DNA of 64,000 nt from Actinomycetes bacterium. Its GTDB lineage: Bacteria; Actinomycetota; Coriobacteriia; Coriobacteriales; Eggerthellaceae. The stretch covers positions 62,001 to 126,000 of the forward strand of contig JAEWQO010000003.1 of the NCBI GenBank assembly GCA_023460315.1, given 5' to 3'. The notes under the pieces are model-generated. The model was not told where the DNA came from. It searched no databases and saw only the letters and a list, made by a program, of their open reading frames with translations. Made by a program: the position numbers and the translations under genes. Positions 16,065-24,880 of the stretch are shown piece by piece. Positions within the stretch are counted from its first letter, which is position 1. Every line of letters starts with the position of its first letter.

Positions 16065-17037
16065 GTTCTCCCCGCTTTCCCGCCGTCATGGCATGATATT
16101 GTCTGGCCAACGTGTCAGCGAGTTTTTCGGCATCATAGAGCTCTGTCTCCAAATCAAGTCCTGCCTCGCGCAGCTCATTGGCGAGCCCTTGCGCCGCGGG
16201 CACGCCGAGCCCGATGCTTCGCAGCTCATCGGCATGAGAAAACACTTCCGCCGGGGTGCCGACCATGAACTGCCGGCCCGCGTTCAGGACCAGGATGCGA
16301 TCGGCGAGCCGCGCGAGGTCGTCCATCGAATGCGACACCATGGCAATGGTTAAGCCGCTCTCATGCAAGTCTGCGATGAGTGAGAGAAACTCTTCGCGCG
16401 CAACGGGGTCGAGTCCTGCAACGGGCTCGTCCAGGACGAGTATCTGTGGCTCCATGGCCAGTATTCCGGCAAAAGCGACTCTTCGTTGCTGGCCGCCTGA
16501 CAGCTCGAACGGACTCCTTTCTCCAATGTCGTCCGCGTCAAGACCCACGCTTGCGAGCGCGTTGCGGACGCGCGAATCGATTGCGCTTTCGGAGACGTCC
16601 ATGTTGCGTGGGCCAAACGCCACATCGTCAAGCACGGTTGCGGCGAACAGCTGATGCTCCGGGTACTGGAACACCAGTCCCACCTGGCCACGGCAGTCTT
16701 GTAGCGCCTGCTTGTCGGCCAAGTCGCGCCCGTCAAGAAGCACGCGACCCCGGGTGGGATGCAAAAGCCCATTCATATGTTGGATAAGCGTGCTTTTACC
16801 GCTGCCCGTATGGCCGGCGATGCCGAGGAATTCCCCGTCGGCGAGCTCGAAATCGATGCCCTCGATGGCCCACCGTGCATCCGGCTGCGTGCCCCATTGG
16901 GGATCCCCGTATGTTTCCAACGACGGAGTGCTCTTTTCGGTCGTTGGAGAACCCTTTTTCCGGGACCGGAAGCCTCTGCGCTTCTCATGTCCGGTATCCA
17001 GATAGGAGTAGCTCACGCGTTCAAAAGCAATTGACAT
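16057..17037 (-). CDS. ecfA2: ECF transporter ATPase EcfA2
   Basis: This is the second ATPase of the riboflavin ECF module, 326 residues. Motifs are Walker A GHTGSGKST, Q-loop VFQYPEHQLF, signature LSGGQQRRVAFAGILA, Walker B ILVLDEPVAGLDP and H-loop VSHSMDD. Compared with usual EcfA2 proteins of about 290 residues, it carries an extra hydrophilic stretch of about 45 residues (roughly 15-55) between the first strand and the rest of the N-terminal beta sheet. This insert is rich in Lys, Arg and Ser and is likely a loop. The start overlaps the upstream ecfA1 gene by 25 nt. Confidence 0.92.
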   Translation of the reverse strand: MSIAFERVSYSYLDTGHEKRRGFRSRKKGSPTTEKSTPSLETYGDPQWGTQPDARWAIEGIDFELADGEFLGIAGHTGSGKSTLIQHMNGLLHPTRGRVLLDGRDLADKQALQDCRGQVGLVFQYPEHQLFAATVLDDVAFGPRNMDVSESAIDSRVRNALASVGLDADDIGERSPFELSGGQQRRVAFAGILAMEPQILVLDEPVAGLDPVAREEFLSLIADLHESGLTIAMVSHSMDDLARLADRILVLNAGRQFMVGTPAEVFSHADELRSIGLGVPAAQGLANELREAGLDLETELYDAEKLADTLARQYHAMTAGKRGEHA

Positions 17038-17834
17038 AGCTCCTCCTTCAACGTGGATGTGTTAACGTGCGTTCTGATGGGGACGCCCCGATCCTGCAGA
17101 AGTCGGGACAGTTCGCAGGCAAACGGCACGTCGAGATTGAGACCTTCGAGTACGTCGGCATTGACGAGCACCTCGTCGGGGGTGCCGTCGCGCGCGACGC
17201 GCCCTGCATCAAGCACGATGACGCGGTCTGCCAGCGTTGCCTCGTCCATGAAGTGCGTGATCATGACCACGGTCATGCCCTGTTCGTGCAGCTCTCGGCA
17301 AATGCGGAGCAGCCCGTTGCGACCTCGCGGGTCCAGCATTGCCGTCGCTTCGTCGAGGATGAGGATGGAAGGATCCATGGCCAGCACGCCGGCGATGGCG
17401 ACGCGCTGCTTCTGACCTCCTGAGAGCGAGCTCGTCTCATGCTTGTCGAAACCCTGTAACCCGACGCTTGCCAAGGCATCGGACACCCGCCGCTGCAGTT
17501 CTTCGGATGGAATGCCCAGATTCTCGGGACCGAAGGCGATGTCGTTTTCGACGAGGCTTGCGACCAGCTGGTCGTCGGGATTCTGAAAGACCATGCCGGC
17601 ATTGCTTCGAATGAAATACGTGGCCGACTCATCGGCGGTGTTGCGGCCCAGCACCGACACGGTTCCTTCGTCAGGAACGAGCAGCGCGTTGATATGCTTG
17701 GCGAGCGTCGATTTGCCCGAGCCGTTGCCGCCGAGGATGCAAACGAACTGCCCCTGTTCGATGGACAGTTCGATGTCGTCGAGAACGAGAGTGCTCCCAT
17801 CATAGGAGAAGGCGGTATGCGAGAATTCTATCAC
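17013..17834 (-). CDS. ecfA1: ECF transporter ATPase EcfA1
   Basis: This is the first ATPase of the module, 273 residues, normal length. Visible are Walker A GGNGSGKST, Q-loop VFQNPDDQLVASLVENDIAFG, signature LSGGQKQRVAIAGVLA, Walker B ILILDEATAMLDP and H-loop ITHFMDEA. The Q-loop with DDQ followed by ASLVENDIAFGPEN is characteristic of ECF ATPases. It starts 57 nt after the ribU stop and overlaps ecfA2, so ribU-ecfA1-ecfA2-ecfT read as one operon. Confidence 0.93.
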   Translation of the reverse strand: MIEFSHTAFSYDGSTLVLDDIELSIEQGQFVCILGGNGSGKSTLAKHINALLVPDEGTVSVLGRNTADESATYFIRSNAGMVFQNPDDQLVASLVENDIAFGPENLGIPSEELQRRVSDALASVGLQGFDKHETSSLSGGQKQRVAIAGVLAMDPSILILDEATAMLDPRGRNGLLRICRELHEQGMTVVMITHFMDEATLADRVIVLDAGRVARDGTPDEVLVNADVLEGLNLDVPFACELSRLLQDRGVPIRTHVNTSTLKEELCQLLLNA

Positions 17835-17891
17835 GCCAGTCCTTTCGGTTTGTCGGCGGAGAAGAGGGGTCTGGAACGGGAACGTGGGATG

Positions 17892-18500
17892 CTACCTTCC
17901 TTTGACCTGCTTCTTCTTTGGGGTCATGAGATTTGACACACTCTTGTACACGATGATGGTCAAAACGGCGTTCAGCGTGGCCTTCAGCAGGTTGAAGGGG
18001 GTCAGAATGGGGATGATCATGGAAATGACCGCCTCCAAGGGCACGCCGAGGTACAGAGGAGTGATAACCAGATTCCCGAGAATTGCCATGACGGTGGAGG
18101 CGATGACGCCCAGCACCAAGCCAAGTATGGCACCTTTGAACGTGTGAAGCCGATGGTACACGATGGCTGCGGGAACAACGAAGCCGGTGACCACGAGGAT
18201 GGTCATGATGGCACCTGAGAAATCTGCCAGCAGGATGCCGTGGATGACGGCACCGACGATGCCGACGGCCAAGCCCGCGCCCGGACCGAAGGCGAACCCG
18301 CACACCATGGCCGGCATGGCCGAGGCGTCGTATTTGAGCCATGCTACTCCGGGCAACAAGGGAAACTCGATAAACGACAGCAGCACGCCGATGGCGCACA
18401 TGAGGGCCATCGTGACAAGCTGCCTCGTTCCCCATCGGTTCGTATTCGTGAAGGTGAGGTTGTCTGCGCCGTTCTCTTGGGGCGTGTGGGTGGCTTTCAT
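17892..18500 (-). CDS. ribU: Riboflavin ECF transporter S component RibU
   Basis: RibU binds riboflavin at the cell surface and delivers it through the ECF module. The product has 202 residues with six membrane segments. After an N-terminal polar stretch of about 22 residues comes TRQLVTMALMCAIGVLLSFI, then EFPLLPGVAWLKYDASAMPA, which matches RibU proteins; the Leu-Lys-Tyr-Asp segment is typical of riboflavin-binding members. The specificity is supported independently by the FMN riboswitch upstream. The start ATG 18498-18500 follows AAAGGGAG. It is the first gene of the four-gene ECF operon. Confidence 0.93.
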   Translation of the reverse strand: MKATHTPQENGADNLTFTNTNRWGTRQLVTMALMCAIGVLLSFIEFPLLPGVAWLKYDASAMPAMVCGFAFGPGAGLAVGIVGAVIHGILLADFSGAIMTILVVTGFVVPAAIVYHRLHTFKGAILGLVLGVIASTVMAILGNLVITPLYLGVPLEAVISMIIPILTPFNLLKATLNAVLTIIVYKSVSNLMTPKKKQVKGR

Positions 18501-18557
18501 GGAAACTCCCTTTCTTTCTGCAGGCCGCTGTTTGTTCGGGTCAAGTTTTCCGGCCTG

Positions 18558-18597
18558 GAAAGAAGACGAGCCCGTATGAATTCATTCCATACAGGCT
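18558..18597 (-). terminator. Riboswitch terminator upstream of ribU
   Basis: On the minus strand AGCCTGTATG pairs with CATACGGGCT (10 bp, one wobble) around a 9-nt loop. CGTCTTCTTTCC follows. It lies between the aptamer and ribU, so it is the likely expression platform that stops transcription when FMN is bound. Confidence 0.7.
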
Positions 18598-18639
18598 TCG
18601 TGGGGTCCATGAATGCACGCATTGGCGCTTTCACATGGA

Positions 18640-18830
18640 TCTCTGCCTCTTCCATCCGGACTGTGACCGTTGGTCCCGGAATCTAACCGGGTCAACCCGA
18701 GGACGGGCACCACTGTCTTTCGACAGATGAGAGCACGCCGCACAGGCTCGCGGACTTGCGGTCTGCCGGACGCCCTTGCGTCCAACTTCCGCTTACCGCC
18801 AGTGAGGAGTTTCACCTCGCCCTGAAACAG
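18640..18830 (-). promoter_or_regulatory. FMN riboswitch (RFN element)
   Basis: Read on the minus strand, the leader contains the hallmark RFN blocks in order: CAGGGCGAGGTGAAACTCC, ACTGGCGGTAAGC, GTCCGCGAGCC, GGTTAGATTCCGGGACC, CAACGGTCACAGTCCGGATGG and AAGAGGCAGA. These build the six-helix junction that binds FMN. Its position about 140 nt before ribU and its terminator-like hairpin indicate FMN-repressed transcription of the whole riboflavin ECF operon. Confidence 0.93.
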
Positions 18831-18845
18831 AATTCATTGGCGCAT

Positions 18846-18874
18846 ATTGTAGCGATACAGAGGGCGGAGCGCAA
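18846..18874 (-). promoter_or_regulatory. Promoter of the FMN riboswitch operon
   Basis: On the minus strand TTGCGC (18874-18869) and TACAAT (18851-18846) are spaced by exactly 17 nt. The expected transcript would start a few nt before the aptamer, which fits well. Confidence 0.65.
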
Positions 18875-19513
18875 GCGTGGGGATCATAGGCCAGCGGCAA
18901 CGTGGAGGGGAGGGGTTGGTTGAGGTTTGACTAGAGAGGTTGTTGAATCAGGTTGGTGATGTAGATCGCCAGATGAGAGACCGATAGTCTGATCCGATCG
19001 ATGCAAATTGCTGAAACCCGGTATGGCTTGCAAAACAGGCTGCAGGGTGGATGACGGCCTTGGCGGTCGGAAGCGGTTGACGGGATGTGCTGCCATATGC
19101 GCGCAAAGCATAGGCAATAAGCACAAAACCGCCGATTATTGCGCTTTGGGACTGTTTGAGGTCAATCTCGAGAGGAGACCTTCCTCTGCTGCATCACGAA
19201 ATGCCTGATCGTGGTACGGGAGAAAATGCTTGTTCTCTCCGACGCAGGCCTCTCGGCCCCCTTCGTGCACTAATCGATGATAAAAGAATTCGGTGTGCAA
19301 CGGCTGGATGCTCAGGCATTTTGCACTTTTCAGAGGGCCGCTCGCTGATTTATTGACAGATTCTGCAGGTTGTGGGGATGGCGCCCCTTATAATCCTTTA
19401 CTTTAGCGCGCGAAAGCGTTTCTGCCGAAACGGATTGCCTTTCTGCCACTCGGTCTCGGCAGCAGCTCTTTCGTCATGTCTGGGAAACCCGTCAGAAGAA
19501 AGAGGAACTTTCT
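18875..19513. other. Intergenic stretch without a supported gene
   Basis: Between the divergent ribU promoter and the symporter gene I find no credible coding region. Short frames on both strands have no ribosome binding site or recognisable family. A TTGACA (19354-19359) and a TATAAT (near 19390) lie upstream of the symporter, but the 30-nt distance between them is too long for one promoter. Confidence 0.5.
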
Positions 19514-20929
19514 ATGGACATCGTCCAGATCATCCACGACATCGATGCCTTCGTCTGGGGGCCTCCGATGCTCGTGATCCTGTTGGGCTCGCATCTGTTC
19601 CTGACTTTTCGGACAGGAATCATTCAGCGAAAGCTGCCCACTGCCATCAAGCTTTCGGTCACTAAAGATCCAGGGGCGCAAGGCGATATCAGCCAGTTCG
19701 GCGCGCTTGCCACGGCTCTTTCGGCCACGATTGGCACGGGCAACATTGTCGGTGTCGGCACGGCAATCTTTGCGGGCGGTCCGGGTGCCGTGTTTTGGAT
19801 GTGGCTCACGGGCGTGTTTGGCATTGCAACGAAGTATGCGGAAACGTATGCGGGCGTGAAGTATCGCGTGAAGGACCATAAGGGGAATATGCTCGGTGGC
19901 GCCATGTATGCATGGAGGCGCGCTTTTCAAAAGGACGGCAAGACTCCTTGGTGGGGCATGCTCGGAGCGGGCGCCTTCGCCCTCTTCGCAGCAATTGCCT
20001 CATTCGGCATTGGGTCGGCTGTGCAGGCGAGCGCGCTGACGGACGTTCTCGTTTCGAACATTCCCGGCATCCCTCCTTGGAGCATTGGGCTGGCTGTCGT
20101 GGTTTTGGTGTCCGTCGTCATCTTTGGCGGGGTGAAGTCCATCTCGCGAGTATGCGAGAAGCTCGTCCCGTTCATGGCTCTTGCCTATGCGCTCGGCTGC
20201 CTGGTGATCATCGGCATCAACGGGGCCTATGTGGGAGATACGATCGTCCTGATAGTCGAGAGCGCCTTCACGCCCAAAGCGGCCTTTGGCGGTGCGATCG
20301 GCAGTGGGTTGATGGCCGCATTGCAGTTTGGAGCCGCACGCGGCCTGTTTTCCAACGAGTCAGGCATGGGATCTGCTCCTATTGTGGCAGCGGCAGCCAC
20401 GACGCGCAATCCAGCGCGTCAGGCGCTCGTGTCCATGACCGGCACGTTTTGGGACACGGTCGTCGTGTGCGCGCTGACCGGCATCGTGCTGGTGTCGACG
20501 ATGCTGGCGCACCCCGGCCTTCTGGAGACCGGCCAGGTTCAGGCTGGCGCTGACCTGACCAGTGCGGCCTTTGCCTCGATCCCTTACATTGGCACACCTA
20601 TCCTGGTGTTCGGCATGGTTCTCTTCTCGTATTCCACAATCTTGGGGTGGTCCTATTACGGCAATCGCTGTGTCACCTACCTGTTTGGCAAGCGTGCAAT
20701 CCGGCCGTATCAGGTGCTCTACGTCGCGGTTGCGTTCTTGGGGGCAGTCGGCATTGGAGATCTGGTGTGGACCATTTCCGACATCACCAACGCTTTCATG
20801 GCGCTGCCAAACATCATCATGGTTCTCCTGCTGTCGGGAATGATTGCCCATGAGACCAAGCACTATGTTTGGGACCAGAACCTTGATGAGATTGACGACA
20901 CGCCGATTCCGCTGCTCGAGTCGAAGTAG
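19514..20929 (+). CDS. Sodium:alanine/glycine symporter (AGCS family)
   Basis: This 471-residue inner-membrane protein has about eleven hydrophobic segments. The AGCS signature region is clear: ISQFGALATALSATIGTGNI, then AIFAGGPGAVFWMW and KYAETYAGVKYR. Further family segments are GAARGLFSNESGMGSAPI and SYSTILGWSYYGNRC. Members import Ala or Gly with Na+. The start has AGAGGAA seven nt upstream. It is monocistronic: ribU diverges upstream and sufS converges downstream behind a strong terminator. The exact amino acid transported is not predictable. Confidence 0.93.
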   Translation: MDIVQIIHDIDAFVWGPPMLVILLGSHLFLTFRTGIIQRKLPTAIKLSVTKDPGAQGDISQFGALATALSATIGTGNIVGVGTAIFAGGPGAVFWMWLTGVFGIATKYAETYAGVKYRVKDHKGNMLGGAMYAWRRAFQKDGKTPWWGMLGAGAFALFAAIASFGIGSAVQASALTDVLVSNIPGIPPWSIGLAVVVLVSVVIFGGVKSISRVCEKLVPFMALAYALGCLVIIGINGAYVGDTIVLIVESAFTPKAAFGGAIGSGLMAALQFGAARGLFSNESGMGSAPIVAAAATTRNPARQALVSMTGTFWDTVVVCALTGIVLVSTMLAHPGLLETGQVQAGADLTSAAFASIPYIGTPILVFGMVLFSYSTILGWSYYGNRCVTYLFGKRAIRPYQVLYVAVAFLGAVGIGDLVWTISDITNAFMALPNIIMVLLLSGMIAHETKHYVWDQNLDEIDDTPIPLLESK

Positions 20930-20933
20930 GCAA

Positions 20934-20976
20934 GCATGGTCCCTGCGATCCTCGGGTTGCGGGAACCGTGCCTTTT
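20934..20976 (+). terminator. Terminator of the symporter gene
   Basis: GCATGGTCCCTGCGA (20934-20948) pairs with TTGCGGGAACCGTGC (20957-20971) at 14 of 15 positions, counting wobbles, around an 8-nt loop. CTTTT follows. It may also serve sufS from the other side. Confidence 0.75.
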
Positions 20977-20988
20977 GGGTGATGCAGG

Positions 20989-22239
20989 CTAAAAGCTTTG
21001 CCTCACAAGGGGAATGGTCTGCTCGATTGCCTTTACCGCCCGGTCGATTTCTTCCCTCGTGTTGTAGAAGGCTACCGACAGCCGTGTGGCGGTTTCGATG
21101 CCCAGCACGCCGTGCAAGAAGGGCTGCGCGCAGCTGTTGCCCGATCTGAGCGCGATGCCTTTTTGGTCGAGCATGATGCAGAGGTCGAGAGGGTGCACGC
21201 CGTCCACGCTGAAAGAAAGGCAACCGCTGCGCCTGTTTGGAGTTCCGAGGATCTGAAGGCCCTCAAGAGCCAGGAGGAGGCGCTCGGCGTGGGCGAGGAG
21301 CTCGTCTTCGTACACTCGGATGGCTTCGCGATTGCAGGAAGTCAGGTAATCCATGGCATGCCCGAGCATGATGGCTCCGACATAGTTGGGGGTGCCTGCC
21401 TCAAGCCTCAAGGGGACGGGCTGCAAAGTTGTTTCTTCTTTGCGGACGACATCGACCATTTCGCCGCCGTATTCGGCGGGTTCAAGCAGGTCGAGTGCTT
21501 CGGGCGTGCCATAGAGCACCCCGATGCCCGTGGGCGCCATCATCTTGTGTCCCGAAAAGCAAAGATAGTCACATCCCACATCCTGCACATCCATGAGCAC
21601 ATGGCGCATCGCTTGGGCGCCATCGAGCAGGCACAGCGCATCGGCATCATGGGCGATTCTCACGATGTCGCGGAAAGGCGTGACGGCACCGGTGACGTTC
21701 GAACAGCAGGTGGCGGCCACGATGGTGGCTCCCTCTGCGCAGCGTGCGAGATCCTCGAGGTCGATGTCGCCGGCTTCATCGAGTCTTGCCACCCGGAATG
21801 TCGCGCCTGAGCGCTCGCAGACTTTCTGCCAAGGGACGTAATTCGAATGGTGCTCCAAAGCGGTTGTCACCACTTTGTCTCCTGCCTTCAGCCGTCTGGA
21901 CAGGCCCGAGGCAACCATGTTTATCGAATTGGTGGTGCCCTTGGTAAAAACGATGCAGTCAGGATCGGGCGCGTTCACGAATGCTGCCGCTTTGGCGCGG
22001 GCGTGCTCATAGGCCGTTGTCGATAGAGACGAGAGGTGGTGGAGTCCCCGGTGGACGTTGGCATTTGCGGTCGCATAATGATCGACCAGGTGGTCCAGCA
22101 CCGGTTTTGGGATCTGCGTGGTGGCGGCGTTGTCAAGATAACAGAGGGGGTAGGAGCCAACGCTCGTGTCGAGGATGGGGAAGTCGCGACGAATCGAGGA
22201 GACATCAAGGGCGCTGGGCATCGGCTTATCCTTTGGCAT
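20989..22239 (-). CDS. sufS: Cysteine desulfurase SufS
   Basis: SufS takes sulfur from cysteine for iron-sulfur cluster assembly and passes it to SufE. The 416-residue class-V aminotransferase fold has YLDNAATTQIPKPVLD near the N-terminus, ALEHHSNYVPWQ, the PLP lysine in FSGHKMMAPTGIGVLYG, and the active-site cysteine in RSGNSCAQPF, a variant of the usual RxGHHCAQP. The start at 22239 follows GGGGAGC. It overlaps the end of the upstream sufE gene by 14 nt, so the pair is translationally coupled. No sufBCD genes are in the window. Confidence 0.93.
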   Translation of the reverse strand: MPKDKPMPSALDVSSIRRDFPILDTSVGSYPLCYLDNAATTQIPKPVLDHLVDHYATANANVHRGLHHLSSLSTTAYEHARAKAAAFVNAPDPDCIVFTKGTTNSINMVASGLSRRLKAGDKVVTTALEHHSNYVPWQKVCERSGATFRVARLDEAGDIDLEDLARCAEGATIVAATCCSNVTGAVTPFRDIVRIAHDADALCLLDGAQAMRHVLMDVQDVGCDYLCFSGHKMMAPTGIGVLYGTPEALDLLEPAEYGGEMVDVVRKEETTLQPVPLRLEAGTPNYVGAIMLGHAMDYLTSCNREAIRVYEDELLAHAERLLLALEGLQILGTPNRRSGCLSFSVDGVHPLDLCIMLDQKGIALRSGNSCAQPFLHGVLGIETATRLSVAFYNTREEIDRAVKAIEQTIPLVRQSF

Positions 22240-23095
22240 GCTCGCGCTCCCCTTTTCTGCCTGAGCCCTTGTTGGAGACGAGATGGTAGAGTGCGCCTGA
22301 CAGATGAGAAACGGTTTCCAGCCCGGCGGATTCTTCGGGAGACATCGTGACGCCGAGGGCCCGTTGCAGCGAGAGGGAAAGCAGCACCTTCTTGACGTCG
22401 GTGGAGCTCTGGTTCGTGCAGGTAGTTGATGCCTGCGCCAGCTTTACGCTCCGGTCGTTTTCGCGCAGTATCTTCTCGATGCTCGTTTCGGCGAGGTCGA
22501 GGATGACGTCGGATGTGCACTCTTCTCTGTCGAGCAGGAACTTGCATCGCACGTATTCGTGTACGGTCTCGTCAAACGCTTCTTCGGTTATGCCGGGCCT
22601 CTGCAGTGCGGCCACCGCCTTCTCCGCCTGGATTTCGGCTTGCTCCATTCTCTCCTTCAGGTGAGGCATGGCTGCTCCTTCCTCCGCGTTGGATCTGACG
22701 AACTCTTTAATGTGCGCTACGATCGACTTGATGCCCGTGACACGTTTGGAGTCGAACACCTGAGCAAGTTCCGTGCGCGCGATGAAGTCGACTTCGGTGG
22801 CGGCAACGACTGCGAGAGGCTGACCGTCAAACATCTTCCGCACTATCCCCAGAACCCCACGCACCATGAGCGTGTCGCTGTCTGCCTCGATGCTCAGATG
22901 ACCGTCTTTCGCTTGGAGGTGAAGCCACACCCGCGACTGGCAGTCCCGCACCAAGGCCTCGTCGTTCTTTTGGGCCTCGGGCAACTCGGGGAACGTGCTC
23001 GCATATTCGATCAGACACGTGAACTGGTTGAGGGCGTCTCCTGCCTGGGCGAATTCGTCGACGATGGCGTTTTGGATGATGTGGGGGTCTTCCAT
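22226..23095 (-). CDS. sufE: SufE-like sulfur acceptor with unknown C-terminal extension
   Basis: The first 140 of 289 residues match SufE. The acceptor cysteine is Cys52 in VRDCQSRVWLHL, there is an IEADSDTLMVRGVLGIV segment, and the SufE end RVTGIKSIVAHIK follows. Residues 140-289 form a second, mostly helical region with several Cys that I do not recognise; it ends in a hydrophobic helix (LETVSHLSGALYHLVSNKG) and a basic tail. Normal SufE is about 140 residues, so this is a fusion. ATG 23095 follows AGGAGAGCCC. It precedes and overlaps sufS, its expected partner. Confidence 0.85.
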   Translation of the reverse strand: MEDPHIIQNAIVDEFAQAGDALNQFTCLIEYASTFPELPEAQKNDEALVRDCQSRVWLHLQAKDGHLSIEADSDTLMVRGVLGIVRKMFDGQPLAVVAATEVDFIARTELAQVFDSKRVTGIKSIVAHIKEFVRSNAEEGAAMPHLKERMEQAEIQAEKAVAALQRPGITEEAFDETVHEYVRCKFLLDREECTSDVILDLAETSIEKILRENDRSVKLAQASTTCTNQSSTDVKKVLLSLSLQRALGVTMSPEESAGLETVSHLSGALYHLVSNKGSGRKGEREHAKG

Positions 23096-23126
23096 GGGCT
23101 CTCCTGGTGCCGAGGTGCGTCACGAT

Positions 23127-23154
23127 GCGCCGCCGCCCGATGGGGCGGCGGCGT
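23127..23154 (-). terminator. Strong GC hairpin between the isomerase gene and sufE
   Basis: An 11-bp perfect GC stem (23128-23138 with 23143-23153) closes a 4-nt loop. There is no T-tract on either side, so it may attenuate or stabilise transcripts rather than terminate alone. It separates sufES from the upstream isomerase-like gene. Confidence 0.4.
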
Positions 23155-23215
23155 GGGCTTTCATGGCAAGGGGGCGTGAGGTCGGACGGATCGCTCGGCC
23201 TCTTGGCAAGGGGCC

Positions 23216-24763
23216 TTAAGCCTGTATGACCTCAAGTCCCAACAACTCGCCCAGCTCGATGATCTCGTCTTCGAAATCTCCGTATATAAGAGGCATGTGA
23301 TTGCCAACGGCCGCCTGCTTCTTGAAGAAGTCCTTGCTGTCCTTCACCTGGAAGAACACGCCTTCTGAGCAGTTGGTGTCTTCGTAGCCGATGCCGTCGA
23401 CCACCGTCCCCTTCGAGACGAACAGCTTCTCTACCGTCGGGTCGACGCGGCACATGGTGATGACTTGGCCGGCATCCTTGGCGAAATCATAGCGGATGGT
23501 GGCACCCCAGCCGCTATGGGCGAATTCGCGGATGGCATATTCGCGCACGGGCGCATCGAACGCGGTCCAGCGGCGATTCGGCACGGAATGGAAGGTGAGC
23601 ACGACGTTTTCGAGCGTCTTGAGATCCACCATCTTCTGGTCGACGCTGTCCGGATTGAAGAACAGCGCCTTGGGAAGCGGTGCGCGGACGCCGTTGCGTA
23701 TGGGACTGGTGAAGCAGTTCCCCATGTATGAGGGACGGCGGCCAATGGCCTGGAGCATGATCTTGGAAATGACGGCTCCCAGATCATATTCGCAGGCAGA
23801 GGGCATTCCTTCCTCATTGTTGAGCGCATGGTTCAGACACATGGTGAACTGCTTTTCATTCAGACGGCGCGTTGCGCACAGATCGGGGCACGGAGCGGTG
23901 AAGCAGTTGCATTCGTAGGCATCCATGAATTTGTTGATGGCATAGCGGGCCTCGACCGACTTGCGCACCATCTCTTCGGTCATGTCGCATTCGACCGCAC
24001 CCTCGATGAGATCCTTTGTCTGCTTCTCTATTTCCACCCGGTCTTCTTCGGTGAAATTAAGCCCTTTGCGTCCGGGGGTGCAATGGTTTTTCATGGGGTC
24101 GTCATAGCTGGTCTGGTCAAGCAGTTCATGAGCGCTCAGATAGCGAAAACGGGTGCCGAGCTTTGCGGTGACCTTTTCGGGGTCGATGATGCTGTCAGGC
24201 GAACTGACCGAAACGGTCGAGACCATGCGGGTGGCGCACAGCACCTTTGCTTCGCGTAACGCCTTGCGGGCTCGGAGCACATTCATGTAGGCGGTGGCGT
24301 CTTCCCACGCCTCGAAAGAATAGAATTCCAGGCCGCGCGCCAGGAATTCCGCCGAGGTGATGGCCGATGCGCAACAGGCCTGCGTGATGGCGCAGGGCTT
24401 GTTGAATCTTTGGGCAAACTCGAGTGCCAGGTCGTACGGGCGGCTTGCGTATCCGATGTAGTACAGGTCAACTTCTTCGCGGCCTTCTCCAAGCTTTTCC
24501 AGCATCTCGTCGGTCGTGAGGAAGTTCTCATCCCGCTGGACCTCGACCGGGTCAAGCAGATTGACGACATCAGCAGGCATGGCCTCTTGGAGCTCCCGGT
24601 ACCAGCTCTTGAATTTTTCAGCGGCCATCATGAGGTCAAAGTCCTTTTCCAACTGCATGCCCTCGCCGAAGCGGCAAGGTCCTTCGAACTTGTACTCGTG
24701 GTAGAGCGTGAGGAACATCGGTTTCACATTGAGACGGACATCGTCAAGCTTCTTGATCGCCAT
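23216..24763 (-). CDS. L-fucose/arabinose isomerase-like protein, cysteine-rich
   Basis: The 515-residue protein resembles the L-fucose/L-arabinose isomerase superfamily in length and in its C-terminal region. There VTMCRVDPT-like and FVSKGTVVDG strands are followed by GNHMPLIYGDFEDEIIELG, similar to the GNH-YGD end of FucI. The N-terminal half has ITQACCASAITSAEFLARGL. Unusual is a cluster near residues 283-297, CNCFTAPCPDLC, plus further Cys in GNCFTSP and CEYDLG. No experimentally known member comes to mind, so substrate and activity are open. A ribosome binding site, AGAGGAGAGGAAG, precedes ATG 24763. Upstream, on the same strand, lies the PucR-type regulator, and a palindrome shared with the MFS promoter sits in between. 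Confidence 0.65.
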   Translation of the reverse strand: MAIKKLDDVRLNVKPMFLTLYHEYKFEGPCRFGEGMQLEKDFDLMMAAEKFKSWYRELQEAMPADVVNLLDPVEVQRDENFLTTDEMLEKLGEGREEVDLYYIGYASRPYDLALEFAQRFNKPCAITQACCASAITSAEFLARGLEFYSFEAWEDATAYMNVLRARKALREAKVLCATRMVSTVSVSSPDSIIDPEKVTAKLGTRFRYLSAHELLDQTSYDDPMKNHCTPGRKGLNFTEEDRVEIEKQTKDLIEGAVECDMTEEMVRKSVEARYAINKFMDAYECNCFTAPCPDLCATRRLNEKQFTMCLNHALNNEEGMPSACEYDLGAVISKIMLQAIGRRPSYMGNCFTSPIRNGVRAPLPKALFFNPDSVDQKMVDLKTLENVVLTFHSVPNRRWTAFDAPVREYAIREFAHSGWGATIRYDFAKDAGQVITMCRVDPTVEKLFVSKGTVVDGIGYEDTNCSEGVFFQVKDSKDFFKKQAAVGNHMPLIYGDFEDEIIELGELLGLEVIQA

Positions 24764-24880
24764 GGGGCTTCCTCTCCTCTTCGGGACCCGTTTCCCGGAT
24801 CCGGTCTTCTCCCTGTGCCCCAGTGTAGGTCCGCCTTGTCTCCGTCGTCATTGGCCGGGCGGACTACAATCTGCGAAACG

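Noticed and set aside
18900..19126. Minus-strand peptide IYITNLIQQPL suggesting an IS256-type transposase remnant
   Set aside because: Match is too short and lacks surrounding transposase sequence or inverted ends.
19354..19395. TTGACA and TATAAT as one promoter for the symporter
   Set aside because: Spacing of 30 nt is too long for a sigma-70-type promoter.
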